A stretch of 64,000 bases of DNA, taken from the NCBI RefSeq assembly GCF_017433805.1, contig NZ_JAFRGN010000011.1, forward strand, positions 124,001 through 188,000. The letters run 5' to 3'. The notes under the pieces are model-generated. The model was not told the origin of the DNA. It did not search any database and worked only from the letters and a program-made list of their open reading frames with translations. The stretch is from Butyrivibrio sp. (GTDB lineage: Bacteria; Bacillota; Clostridia; Lachnospirales; Lachnospiraceae). This document shows, in pieces, positions 8,098 through 16,626 of the stretch. A program made the position numbers and the translations under genes. How positions within the stretch are numbered: the first letter of the stretch is position 1; every line of letters starts with the position of its first letter.

Positions 8098-8855
8098 GCC
8101 AGTACATCTGCCATGTCATACATGCCAGCACCCTTACCTGCCAGGTACTTGGCTGCTTGGATGGCACCCTTTCCAAAGATTGCCCGTGAATAAGCTCTGT
8201 GAGAAAGTGTTACAACTTCGTCGTGTCCAGCAAAGATAACGTCATGGTCACCTACGATTGTTCCGCCCCTAACTGCAGAGATTCCGATTTCCTTCTGACG
8301 TCTCTTTTCTCTTCTCTGGCTTCTGTCATAAGTATATTCATACTTCTCATCAAAAGCATCGTTTATAGCATCTGCAAGAGCAATAGCTGTTCCGCTTGGT
8401 GCATCAAGCTTCTGATTGTGATGTTTTTCTACTATTTCAATATCAAATCCAGCCTCTGCAAAAAGAGGTGCTACTTCCTTAAGAACTTTGAGAAGTGCAT
8501 TAACACCAACTGACATATTTGCAGATCTAAGAACCGCCACCTTAGTAGATGCCTCTTTTACCTTAGCAAGCTGATCCTCTGAAAGGCCTGTTGAACACAA
8601 TACAACTGGAGTATTCTTGTTGGCAGCATAGTCAAGAAGTCCCTCAACTGCAGAAGCATTAGAGAAATCAACGATAACATCAGCTTCTACATTACAATCT
8701 GAAAGGCTCTTAAAAACTGGAAAATCGTAGTTGTTCTCACCAAAGGCATCAACACCTGCTACTACTTCGATGTCAGCATCCTCTTTAACCAGATCAATAA
8801 TTACATGTCCCATACGGCCATTGCAGCCGTGCATAATCATTTTTGTCATAGCCAT
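8094..8855 (-). CDS. dapB: 4-hydroxy-tetrahydrodipicolinate reductase
   Basis: 253 residues from ATG 8855, chosen because GGAAGGAG sits 4 nt upstream; an in-frame ATG at 8879 lies before that site. It reduces the dihydrodipicolinate precursor with NAD(P)H in lysine and diaminopimelate synthesis. Visible motifs are GCNGRMGH (nucleotide binding), VDFS, CSTGL, the catalytic EKHHNQKLDAPSGTA block and VRGGTIVGDH. It lies 29 bp after dapA and overlaps hisA by four bases. Confidence 0.97.
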   Translation of the reverse strand: MAMTKMIMHGCNGRMGHVIIDLVKEDADIEVVAGVDAFGENNYDFPVFKSLSDCNVEADVIVDFSNASAVEGLLDYAANKNTPVVLCSTGLSEDQLAKVKEASTKVAVLRSANMSVGVNALLKVLKEVAPLFAEAGFDIEIVEKHHNQKLDAPSGTAIALADAINDAFDEKYEYTYDRSQRREKRRQKEIGISAVRGGTIVGDHDVIFAGHDEVVTLSHRAYSRAIFGKGAIQAAKYLAGKGAGMYDMADVLA

Positions 8856-8884
8856 TGTGCTCCTTCCCATTATGTGCAAGTCTA

Positions 8885-9772
8885 TTATTTAATAAGTCCG
8901 AACTTCTTCATCTCATCTCTTAAAACTTCCTGGTGAGCTGGCTCCATCTCTGTAAGAGGAAGACGAAGAGGGCCTGCCTGGATACCGATCATCTTGAGTG
9001 CGCTCTTAACTGGGATAGGATTAACCTCTGAGAAAAGAGCTTTCACAAGGGGAATCGCCTTGAACTGAAGCTCCCTTGCTGCTGCATAGTCGCCATCAAG
9101 GCACTTCTGACAGATCTCGTGAGTCTGCTGTGGAGCAACATTTGAAAGAACTGAGATAACACCAAGTCCGCCAAGTGACATGATTGGAACGATCTCATCG
9201 TCATTTCCTGAGTACAGATCAATGCATCCTTCTGCAAGCTGCATCATTCTGGATGTCTGAGCAATATTTCCTGTAGCATCCTTGATACCTACGATATTCT
9301 TCTTGTCACGGCAAAGTCTTACTGCTGTCTCTGGAAGGATATTGCAGCCTGTTCTGCTAGGAACATTGTAAAGAATGATAGGAATGTTAATAGCATCTGC
9401 AATAGCGCCAAAGTGAGCATAAAGACCTTCCTGTGTTGCCTTATTGTAATATGGAGTTACAGAAAGTACGCCGTCTGCGCCGTATTCTTCAGCAAGCTTG
9501 GAGAGTTCAATTGCTGTCTGTGTGCAATTAGAGCCTGTTCCTGCAATTACAGGAATTCTCTTGTTAACCTTGTCGATACAGAACTTAACAACTTCCATGT
9601 GCTCTTTCTCTGACATGGTTGCTGCCTCACCTGTAGTACCACACACGATGATAGCGTCTGTTCCATTCTCAATCTGGAACTCTATGAGTCTTGCAAACTC
9701 CTCATAATTAACATCACCGTTTTCCTTGAATGGAGTTGCGATTGCTACTCCTGCTCCCTTAAATATTGCCAT
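8885..9772 (-). CDS. dapA: 4-hydroxy-tetrahydrodipicolinate synthase
   Basis: 295 residues, the standard length. It condenses pyruvate with aspartate semialdehyde, the first committed step to lysine and diaminopimelate. Motifs are GTTGEAATMS, VTPYYNK (catalytic Tyr), YNVPSRTG, and the Schiff-base Lys in VGIKDATG. AAGGAGGATATC precedes the ATG. It is the first gene behind a lysine riboswitch and terminator, and is followed by dapB. Confidence 0.98.
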   Translation of the reverse strand: MAIFKGAGVAIATPFKENGDVNYEEFARLIEFQIENGTDAIIVCGTTGEAATMSEKEHMEVVKFCIDKVNKRIPVIAGTGSNCTQTAIELSKLAEEYGADGVLSVTPYYNKATQEGLYAHFGAIADAINIPIILYNVPSRTGCNILPETAVRLCRDKKNIVGIKDATGNIAQTSRMMQLAEGCIDLYSGNDDEIVPIMSLGGLGVISVLSNVAPQQTHEICQKCLDGDYAAARELQFKAIPLVKALFSEVNPIPVKSALKMIGIQAGPLRLPLTEMEPAHQEVLRDEMKKFGLIK

Positions 9773-9796
9773 GATATCCTCCTTAATAATTCAGAC

Positions 9797-9877
9797 CTTC
9801 AAATGAAGAGTCGCTTGCGACGCTTCTGCGCACGAGCGGATTGCGTAAGCAATAATATCATTTCCGCGAGTTGCGCA
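9797..9877 (-). repeat. Palindromic structured segment between the riboswitch terminator and dapA
   Basis: A compact run of inverted repeats: CTTC-AAAT-GAAG, then GAAG-A-GTCGC-TT-GCGAC-G-CTTC. A ~50-nt hairpin follows, bounded by TGCGCA on both sides with an apex ATTGC-GTAA-GCAAT. It is not needed for the riboswitch, whose terminator ends before it. It may be an inserted palindromic unit or a second leader structure. The 10-mer TGCGCAATTC at its edge recurs at 61271. Confidence 0.55.
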
Positions 9878-9896
9878 ATTCTTTTTTTATTCGACA

Positions 9897-9935
9897 GAAT
9901 AAAAAAGGCTCAACAGATTAATCTGATGAGCCGCA
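9897..9935 (-). terminator. Terminator of the lysine riboswitch
   Basis: Minus-strand stem GGCTCA(ACAGATT-like inner pairs)TGAGCC followed by seven Ts. It lies directly 3' of the lysine aptamer and before dapA, as in transcription-attenuating L-boxes. Confidence 0.9.
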
Positions 9936-9973
9936 AATACTATTCCATTCCCAATTGAATACAAAATAAGAAT

Positions 9974-10148
9974 GAACTTGATAGCGCCCCATCTTGCGAT
10001 GACAGTCATATAGCTCTTAACTATATGCCCAAGCATCTGGTCTTCAGGAAACCAAACCTTTCGGCATATTCACCTTCCATCCTGCTTCTCCTGTGCCTGA
10101 CACATCCGCAGAATTACTCATTGAATACGCAACCTCTATCTAAAGTCT
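9974..10148 (-). promoter_or_regulatory. Lysine riboswitch (L-box)
   Basis: Read on the minus strand, the segment has the conserved order GATAGAGGTTGCG, GGAAGGTGAATATGCCGAAA, GCTTGGGCATATAG...CTATATGACTGTCAT and GGGGCGCTATC. The outer GATAG/CTATC pair closes P1. It precedes dapA, the expected target, and is followed by a terminator. The 468-bp gap 9773-10240 is filled by this element, its terminator, the palindromic segment and the promoter. Confidence 0.95.
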
Positions 10149-10163
10149 TATGTTGTTTTTTAA

Positions 10164-10193
10164 ATAGTACAACCAGTGTCAAGTTTTTGTCAA
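10164..10193 (-). promoter_or_regulatory. SigA-type promoter of the dapA operon
   Basis: Minus-strand TTGACA (10193-10188), 18-nt spacer, TACTAT (10169-10164), about 15 nt before the L-box begins. Confidence 0.75.
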
Positions 10194-10240
10194 TACAATT
10201 GCACGTTTTCCTATGAAGTGAGCAATTTGTGTGTTTAGCT

Positions 10241-11515
10241 TTACTCAGCACCTGAAATAGTAACATTCTCAAGTCTTACTACTGCAGGAACTACTGCGTT
10301 GTTATACTGTCTGAGTTCCTTGGAGAAACCAACATTCTGGAAAAGCTCATTGACATTACCAGAGACAGAGCCTCCACTTACAACTGTAACCTCGTCTCCA
10401 TCATGAAGATAAGCAAGACGGATTTCGCCAGCAATATCTCCAGTAATAGGATTAACTGAGAAATCAGAGAACTCAACTGGCTCAAGATACTTGCCGCATC
10501 TAAGCTCAGCCTCTGTCTTACTGCCACCCTCAGTCACGAAGTTTCCTGCATTATAGGAATCCTTAACACCGAGGTAGTAACGGAACTGTACATCTCCCCA
10601 GAAATTCTCGGTAATGTTGTCTTTGATAATGTACATATCGCGTGCTATAGCACCTTCTGAGTCCACAGCTCTGTTGTTAGCTGAATTAGGAAGCTCTTTT
10701 ACCGCCTTGATTGTGAGCTTATCGCCTTTAACATCCTTAATAGCAGGCTGACCAGCCTCCCAATCTGAGTAACCCATGTACTTGTAGGCAGCGTGCATGT
10801 GAGTAGCCGCCCATGTGAAGAGCTGCTTAGAATCCTCTGTCGATAAAAGAACTGTAGCCTTGCCGAGATTAGGAGTAGGAACAGTATGAAGTCTGTCCTT
10901 ACCAAACTTAAGAGTATCCGAAATATCTTTTACCAAAGAAGCCTTGTCACAGGTTCCAGCCTTGTACATTCTATAGAGCTCGATCTCGTGCTCATCATTT
11001 CTGGCATTGACTACTACCTCTACCATGGAATTAGGATAAGTAATAGTCACATCGATACCCTCAGAGTTAACAAATCTTCTCTTGCATCTCTCTGCAAATA
11101 TTTCGTAGGAGTTGATGTCTTCTCCTGAAGTCTCAGGGACCTCCTGCATAGCTTCGATGAACTCCTGAGCCATCTTCTGAACATCGTATTCCTTGTTCTC
11201 AACCTGAGCCTGTTCCTTGTTCAGTTCGTAATATGGGTTAGGTGCAAAGGTAGCTCTTTCACAGAGAGCATCGATGATCTTCTTAGCTTCCTCTACAGAT
11301 GCTGTTGGAGCAATCTCCTCTGAAGCTCTTCCAACTAATTTGCCGTCCTCAAGCTTACGATATACCTCAACTGTAATGTGCTCTACGTCACGGACTCTGT
11401 TCTGATCGAGCTGGTGCTTAATAAAGTAGAACTCCCAGCCCTCTGTTACTATATCTTCTACACTCCAGAAATCTGCACTGGACTGTTTTAATAATTCTAT
11501 TATTTTATCTGTCAT
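10241..11515 (-). CDS. tldE: TldE/PmbA family metalloprotease subunit
   Basis: 424 residues from ATG 11515, chosen because a GGGGG ribosome site lies 5 nt upstream; a longer in-frame start at 11551 overlaps the tldD end. TldE partners TldD in a heterodimer that unfolds and degrades small modified peptides. TldE itself lacks the HExxxH motif, as expected. The segment VNPITGDIAGEIRLAY near the C-terminus resembles the family. It is 14 bp after tldD, so they form an operon. No peptide precursor gene is obvious nearby. Confidence 0.92.
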   Translation of the reverse strand: MTDKIIELLKQSSADFWSVEDIVTEGWEFYFIKHQLDQNRVRDVEHITVEVYRKLEDGKLVGRASEEIAPTASVEEAKKIIDALCERATFAPNPYYELNKEQAQVENKEYDVQKMAQEFIEAMQEVPETSGEDINSYEIFAERCKRRFVNSEGIDVTITYPNSMVEVVVNARNDEHEIELYRMYKAGTCDKASLVKDISDTLKFGKDRLHTVPTPNLGKATVLLSTEDSKQLFTWAATHMHAAYKYMGYSDWEAGQPAIKDVKGDKLTIKAVKELPNSANNRAVDSEGAIARDMYIIKDNITENFWGDVQFRYYLGVKDSYNAGNFVTEGGSKTEAELRCGKYLEPVEFSDFSVNPITGDIAGEIRLAYLHDGDEVTVVSGGSVSGNVNELFQNVGFSKELRQYNNAVVPAVVRLENVTISGAE

Positions 11516-11529
11516 ATTAACCCCCAGTA

Positions 11530-12963
11530 TCAACCAAGTCTTGCCACACACTTAAGGTATGGACCGCCATCAACAGTCTTAACCCATTCCTTGTGGCCCT
11601 TACCACACTGTCCGGCACCAAATGGTACATAGTCTGTACTAGCCATTGAAATTGAGTTCAAAAGATCTGGCACATAACCTGTAAGAACTACAGGTGCTAC
11701 TACCTTTCCAGTCAGTTTGCCATCAATGATCTCATAGCCTCTTGCAATGATGCACTGAATACCCCAATGCTTGGGATCTTCCATTCCTGAGAAGAATCCG
11801 GACAAAAGATATCCCTTCTTGATAGAAGCAATCATCTCTTCCTTAGTGCTATTGCCGCTGTCGAACATAGTGTTTGTCATTCTGGTGTAAACCTTATGCT
11901 CGAAGTTCTGTCTTTTACCATTTCCTGTAGCTACTGTGCCAAGTCTGAGCGCTGCAAGAGCATCGCATACGCCAGTCTTAAGAATTCCCTTGTCGATCTC
12001 AATTACATCTCCTGCAAGAGTTCCCTCATCATCAAAGGCATAGCTTGATGTGTTCTTGCATACCTTAGCTCCCTCGTGCATTGTAACAAGGTCAGAGCCT
12101 ACGCGTTTGCCAATATATTCCTGTCCGAGAGCTCTCTTTTTAACAAACATATCCATCTCAACGCCATGGCCAAATGCCTCGTGAGCGATAAGTCCCGAAA
12201 CCTCTGGAGTTGTGATAACCTCGTACTCACCTGGAATAATTCTCTCAGCTCCAAGATTAGCCTGGACACTCTCAAGTCCCTTCTCAAGAAGCTCCTCAAG
12301 TCCATCGAATATAGCTGGACCTTCTCTGTCAGAGAGAGACTCGTAGGCATACTCTGTCTTGTCACCTCTTGCAGTAAGCATGAGAACTGAACCAGTTGAC
12401 TGTACATAGCTCTGTCTGAGGTCTCTGTTTGCTGTAAGGAACATCTTGCAGACATGAGTTGACTCTCCTGAAACTGTGCAGTCGATGATTTCCTCTGAAA
12501 GAGACTTGCCCTTATCGCTAAAGCTCTTAAGCTTATTCATAAGTGCATCAAGATCAGTCTCCTCCGGAAGATCTGTTGTATCCATCTCTACAAAGAGCTG
12601 TTCTGGCTCATCTGAAAGCTTGCCAGTGTCATAAACCTTAGTGTTTGTAGCCTTGAGAACAGCAAGCTGCTTATCAAGAACCTCCTTGATCTTAGTTGCC
12701 TTCTCTCCCACATTGTCAGTGTCAAACAGGTTAAAAGCATATTCGCTGTAAAGCCCATCCTTGTATACTCTGACAACATTTCCTCTTTCTACCATGAGGG
12801 TATCACCGTAGATGCTCTTAACTCTCTGAGATGCACTAATGCTAAATCCCACTGAATCTGTAGAAAGAACGCTTACATAGTCGTAGCTCTTTCCCAGCTC
12901 AGCAATCAGCTCCTTAAGGCCTGGAGCTATAGATGTTAAGTATTCTGAAAACTTCGCCTTCAT
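11530..12963 (-). CDS. tldD: TldD family metalloprotease
   Basis: 477 residues, normal length. The catalytic subunit carries HEAFGH (HExxxH, near residue 260) and the following GVEMDMF. Downstream are SYAFDDEGTLAGDV and NGKRQNFEHKVYTRMTN, also typical. With TldE it forms a proteolytic chamber. It is the first gene of a two-gene operon reading away from typA. GAAAGGGG precedes the ATG. Confidence 0.95.
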   Translation of the reverse strand: MKAKFSEYLTSIAPGLKELIAELGKSYDYVSVLSTDSVGFSISASQRVKSIYGDTLMVERGNVVRVYKDGLYSEYAFNLFDTDNVGEKATKIKEVLDKQLAVLKATNTKVYDTGKLSDEPEQLFVEMDTTDLPEETDLDALMNKLKSFSDKGKSLSEEIIDCTVSGESTHVCKMFLTANRDLRQSYVQSTGSVLMLTARGDKTEYAYESLSDREGPAIFDGLEELLEKGLESVQANLGAERIIPGEYEVITTPEVSGLIAHEAFGHGVEMDMFVKKRALGQEYIGKRVGSDLVTMHEGAKVCKNTSSYAFDDEGTLAGDVIEIDKGILKTGVCDALAALRLGTVATGNGKRQNFEHKVYTRMTNTMFDSGNSTKEEMIASIKKGYLLSGFFSGMEDPKHWGIQCIIARGYEIIDGKLTGKVVAPVVLTGYVPDLLNSISMASTDYVPFGAGQCGKGHKEWVKTVDGGPYLKCVARLG

Positions 12964-13137
12964 ATTTTCCCCTTTCCAACATAACTTTTCATTCGTTTAC
13001 CGATTTAAACCACCAAAGTAATCGAACTTCTACATTATATAATGCGCCAGCATGCTAAACAAGGGAAAACGCTCTCAGAATCTACATATTTTCTGTGATT
13101 TTTTATCTTAATTTAATTTTCCCATTATAAAAAGATA

Positions 13138-13166
13138 TTGAATAACAAAATATCGCGTGCTATAAT
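13138..13166 (+). promoter_or_regulatory. SigA promoter of typA
   Basis: TTGAAT, 17-nt spacer, TATAAT with an upstream TGC (extended -10). It lies 55 bp before the typA start. Confidence 0.85.
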
Positions 13167-13220
13167 GCCATAGTTTGAAAAGTAATGGTGTTTTTTCTAT
13201 ATTAAGGAGACAAAAGATTT

Positions 13221-15050
13221 ATGAAGCAGACTAGAAATGATGTAAGAAACGTAGCTATTATTGCGCACGTTGACCATGGTAAAACAACTCTTGTAGATGG
13301 CCTTCTGAGACAGAGCGGTGTTTTCCGTGCAGGCCAGGAAGTTGTTGAGCGTGTAATGGATTCCGGCGATATCGAAAAAGAGCGTGGAATCACCATCATG
13401 TCTAAGAATACAGCTATCACATATAAGGATATCAAGATCAACGTCATCGATACTCCAGGCCACGCTGATTTCGGTGGTGAGGTTGAGCGAGTTCTCAAGA
13501 TGGTTAATGGCGTTATTCTTGTAGTTGACGCATTCGAAGGCCCTATGCCACAGACCAAGTTCGTTCTTGGTAAGGCAATGGATCTTGGACTTCCAGTTAT
13601 CGTTTGTGTTAACAAGATTGACAGACCAGAGGCCAGACCTAAGGAAGTTATTGATGAAGTTCTCGAGCTTCTCATGGATCTTGGAGCAGATGACAATCAG
13701 CTTGATTGCCCATTCGTATTTGCCTCAGCCAAGGCTGGAACATCATCTCTTTCTATCGAAGAGCAGGGCACAGATATGAAGCCTCTTCTCGATACAATCA
13801 TCAACTACATTCCAGCTCCTGTTGGAGATCCTGAGTCAAGCACACAGGTACTCATCAGCACAATCGACTACAACGAGTACGTTGGACGTATCGGTGTAGG
13901 TAAGGTTGATAACGGTGTTGTTAAGGTTAACCAGGAGGTTGTTGTTGTTAACCACCACGAGCCTGAGAGACGTATTAAGACCAAGATCAGCAAACTCTAT
14001 GAGTATGATGGACTTGGAAGAGTTGAAGTTCAGGAAGCCAAGATTGGTTCTATCGTTGCTATTTCTGGTATCGAAGATCTCAAGATCGGTGACACACTTT
14101 GCTCAGTTGATAATCAGGTTGCTATTCCTTTCCAGAAGATTTCTGAGCCTACAATATCAATGAACTTCATTGTTAACGACTCTCCTCTTGCTGGTCAGGA
14201 AGGTAAGTATGTAACAAGCCGTCACCTTCGTGACAGATTATATAGAGAGCTCAACACAGACGTATCACTTCGTGTTGAGGATACAGATACAACAGAGACC
14301 TTCAAGGTATCAGGACGTGGTGAGCTTCACCTCTCAGTTCTTATTGAGACAATGCGTCGTGAAGGCTTTGAGTTCGCAGTCAGCAAGGCTGAGGTTATCT
14401 ACCACACAGATGAAGCTGGCCACAAGCTTGAGCCTATGGAGAAGTGCTACATCGATGTTCCTGATGAGTTCTCAGGTTCAGTTATCCAGAAGCTCGGTGA
14501 GAGAAAAGGTGAGCTTGTAAACATGGGTGCTGGTAACGGCGGTTATACTCGTCTTGAGTTCAACATCCCATCACGTGGACTTATCGGTTACAGAGGTGAG
14601 TTCATGACAGATACAAAGGGTAACGGTATCATCAATACTATTTTTGACGGATATGCTCCATACAAGGGAGATATGAACTACCGTAAGACTGGTTCTGTTA
14701 TCGCATTCGAGACTGGTGAAGCTACAGCTTATGGTCTTTTCAATGCTCAGGACCGTGGTACACTCTTCATTAAGACTGGCGACAAGGTTTACTCAGGAAT
14801 GGTAATCGGAACCAGTGGTAAGAGTGAGGACGTTGAGGTTAACGTATGTAAGACCAAGCACCTCACAAACACAAGAACATCATCATCAGATGAAGCTCTT
14901 AGACTTGTTCCACCTAGAGTAATGTCACTTGAGCAGTGTATCGAATTCATCGACACAGACGAGCTCCTTGAGGTAACACCTACAAGCCTTCGTATTCGTA
15001 AGAGAATTCTTGATCCTACACTTAGAAAGCGCGCAAGCTTTAAGAAATAA
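13221..15050 (+). CDS. typA: Ribosome-associated GTPase TypA/BipA
   Basis: 609 residues, normal length. Translation-factor GTPase that binds the ribosome and supports 50S assembly and stress growth. G-motifs are AHVDHGKT (G1), GITIMSKN (G2), DTPGHADFGGE (G3), NKIDRPEARP (G4) and SAKAG (G5). The C-terminal part includes VSGRGELHLSVLIETMRREG and the BipA-specific region with RGLIGYRGEFMTDTKG. AAGGAGACAAAAGATTT precedes the ATG. It is a single-gene unit closed by a terminator. Confidence 0.98.
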   Translation: MKQTRNDVRNVAIIAHVDHGKTTLVDGLLRQSGVFRAGQEVVERVMDSGDIEKERGITIMSKNTAITYKDIKINVIDTPGHADFGGEVERVLKMVNGVILVVDAFEGPMPQTKFVLGKAMDLGLPVIVCVNKIDRPEARPKEVIDEVLELLMDLGADDNQLDCPFVFASAKAGTSSLSIEEQGTDMKPLLDTIINYIPAPVGDPESSTQVLISTIDYNEYVGRIGVGKVDNGVVKVNQEVVVVNHHEPERRIKTKISKLYEYDGLGRVEVQEAKIGSIVAISGIEDLKIGDTLCSVDNQVAIPFQKISEPTISMNFIVNDSPLAGQEGKYVTSRHLRDRLYRELNTDVSLRVEDTDTTETFKVSGRGELHLSVLIETMRREGFEFAVSKAEVIYHTDEAGHKLEPMEKCYIDVPDEFSGSVIQKLGERKGELVNMGAGNGGYTRLEFNIPSRGLIGYRGEFMTDTKGNGIINTIFDGYAPYKGDMNYRKTGSVIAFETGEATAYGLFNAQDRGTLFIKTGDKVYSGMVIGTSGKSEDVEVNVCKTKHLTNTRTSSSDEALRLVPPRVMSLEQCIEFIDTDELLEVTPTSLRIRKRILDPTLRKRASFKK

Positions 15051-15056
15051 TATAGT

Positions 15057-15082
15057 AAAAGAGAGCCTTGGCTCTCTTTTTT
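15057..15082 (+). terminator. Terminator after typA
   Basis: AAAAGAGAGCC-TT-GGCTCTCTTTTTT. The A and T runs on both sides may let it serve convergent yigZ as well. Confidence 0.9.
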
Positions 15083-15164
15083 CATTTAGTAATTTCAGCG
15101 CTCAACTATTACTATTATCATACGCATATTAAGTATTAGGCCATTCTCGGCTAAAAATCAATTC

Positions 15165-15797
15165 TCACAATATATAATACCCCTTGTCGCCCTCGGCGAT
15201 TTCAATCTGGCCCTCACATTTCTGGATGAGGCCATCGCAGATGCGCTGTTTGTCGGCGTCGCGAACACAGATATCAAACTGAACATCTGCTTCGTAGCGG
15301 GAGTCGGCAATAGTGATCTCATTCTGAGACAAATAATATTGAACATTGTTGATCATGTTGTAGCCAACCTTGAGCGTCAACTTCTGAGATAAAACCTTCT
15401 CTCCTATCTGGCAGTTGGCTAGACCTGCCTGAGCTGACTGGGTATATGCTCTCACAAGTCCGCCAGTTCCCAACAGCACTCCGCCAAAATATCTTGTTAC
15501 GATGATCAGCGTATTGGTAAGACCTGCGCCATTAATAACTTCAAGGATAGGCTTCCCAGCTGTGCCTGAAGGTTCTCCATTATCACTGCACTTGGATATC
15601 TCGCTGTTAACTCCTATCACATAAGCATAGCAGTTGTGCCTTGCATCCCAATATTTCTTGGAAATCTCAGCAATCCTCGCTTCTGCTTCCTGCTGATTCT
15701 CAACAGCATATACATTGGCAATGAATCTGGATTTCTTTTCCACAATCTCGCCAGTTCCATTTGAAATTAATACTTTATAAGATTCTCTTTCACTCAT
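15165..15797 (-). CDS. YigZ/IMPACT (UPF0029) family protein
   Basis: 210 residues from ATG 15797; an in-frame ATG at 15830 lies upstream of the -10 box and is not used. The N-terminal IMPACT domain has KSRFIANVY, ARHNCYAYVIG, SDNGEPSGTAGKPI and TRYFGGVLLGTGGLVRAY. A C-terminal ferredoxin-like DUF1949 domain follows. The biochemical role is unsettled; the eukaryotic relative affects Gcn2 signalling. The -10 hexamer ends 7 nt before the ATG and no ribosome site is seen, so the message may be leaderless. Confidence 0.93.
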   Translation of the reverse strand: MSERESYKVLISNGTGEIVEKKSRFIANVYAVENQQEAEARIAEISKKYWDARHNCYAYVIGVNSEISKCSDNGEPSGTAGKPILEVINGAGLTNTLIIVTRYFGGVLLGTGGLVRAYTQSAQAGLANCQIGEKVLSQKLTLKVGYNMINNVQYYLSQNEITIADSRYEADVQFDICVRDADKQRICDGLIQKCEGQIEIAEGDKGYYIL

Positions 15798-15804
15798 AGA
15801 AGCT

Positions 15805-15813
15805 ATTATAGCA
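15805..15813 (-). promoter_or_regulatory. Extended -10 promoter of yigZ
   Basis: Minus-strand TGCTATAAT ending 7 nt before the yigZ ATG. A -35 is not clear (TTGTGA 20 nt upstream is the best match). The spacing predicts transcription starting at or near the start codon. Confidence 0.6.
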
Positions 15814-15824
15814 CAATCCCAAGT

Positions 15825-16503
15825 TGCCATTCACAACAAAAGCGCCCGCCCACATAACAGAACAAAGCGAAGTTCAATGAAGATTTTTTCGTCTGTGTAA
15901 GTGAGGTATATTCATGAGACTTCGGAAAGCGGCAATAAGAATTCTGCCACGGGTCAACATGTTTGAGCACCTATGGCAGCCTTTTACCTCCCGCCATTTT
16001 CCCTTGCTCGTCACTGACAAATGCAGATTTTCTCAGATGTTTCCGCAGCTTTTCTTTTAATACGCATGCTCAACTGCAACTCGCAGGACGGAAACAAGAT
16101 AGATAACCGAAAATGCCATTACGGTGCGTAGCACCTAATAAAAAAGGAGAAATCAATCTTTCATGCTAGCATGAAGAAGTTGATTTCTCCTTTTTATTAA
16201 CGCTCGCTTTGCGAGCAATGGCATTTTCTTGAATATACGGCTACAACCGTCCTGCTTCAGACAACGTTTCGCATGCGCGGGAAAAGCTGCTATGGAAACA
16301 TTAGAAAATCGCATTTGCCATCTCAGACTCGCCTTGGAAAATTGGCTGGGGCGGCAGCGGCTGCTGTGGGTGCGAGTTTTGACCCGTAGAATTCTTAGCC
16401 GCTTTACGAAGACCATGAATATCCGAAACTGGAGGCGACGAAAAAATCTTTATGAACGAGCTGAAGTTCTGTTATGTGGGCGGGCGCAACGATATGAATG
16501 GCA
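15825..16503. repeat. Long imperfect inverted repeat (~680 bp), two diverged structured arms
   Basis: The arms (15825-16167 and 16168-16503) are reverse complements in blocks. The outermost TGCCATTCA/TGAATGGCA (15825, 16495) is followed by a 22-base exact match beginning GCGCCCGCCC (15842; mirrored to 16487). Further matching blocks are AGATTTTTTCGTC, TATTCATG, AAGAATTCT, CGGGTCAA, CAAATGC, ATGTTTCC, CAGGACGG, GAAAATGCCATT and GGAGAAATCAA. The centre is a perfect TCATGCTAGCATGA at 16161-16174. Between blocks the arms differ but keep similar lengths. Each arm has its own local hairpins at matching places: GAAC-8 nt-GTTC in both, and GGTGC-GTA-GCACC (left) versus GCTCGC-TTT-GCGAGC (right). This looks like two tail-to-tail copies of one structured element. 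No credible coding frame is inside. It fills the 829-bp gap between divergent yigZ and the PBP gene. Confidence 0.85.
16141..16195. terminator. Central bidirectional terminator-like hairpin of the inverted repeat
   Basis: AAAAAGGAGAAATCAA pairs with TTGATTTCTCCTTTTT around the CATGCTAGCATG apex, giving an A-run/T-run stem on both strands. It would terminate transcripts running inward from either arm. The flanking genes run outward and do not need it. Confidence 0.65.
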
Positions 16504-16530
16504 GCCATATTTTCCATTTCCTTCTAGGCG

Positions 16531-16539
16531 TGCTATAAT
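16531..16539 (+). promoter_or_regulatory. Extended -10 promoter of the PBP gene
   Basis: TGCTATAAT on the plus strand 88 bp before the PBP start, just outside the right end of the inverted repeat. No good -35 is visible. Confidence 0.6.
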
Positions 16540-16626
16540 AAGATGTTATATCATGCAAAGATGGGTTACTAGGGCATGAACCAGGTGATCCATTTCGACA
16601 GCACATTATTACAGCGAGGGATACAT

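Noticed and set aside
10025-10216. 63-codon frame on the plus strand
   Set aside because: It runs antisense through the lysine riboswitch and its promoter.
16153-16579. Open frames on both strands inside the inverted repeat (16153-16416 minus, 16229-16579 plus)
   Set aside because: Their composition is basic and low in structure, they lie inside the palindrome, and the mirror arm does not keep either frame. No ribosome site or family match.
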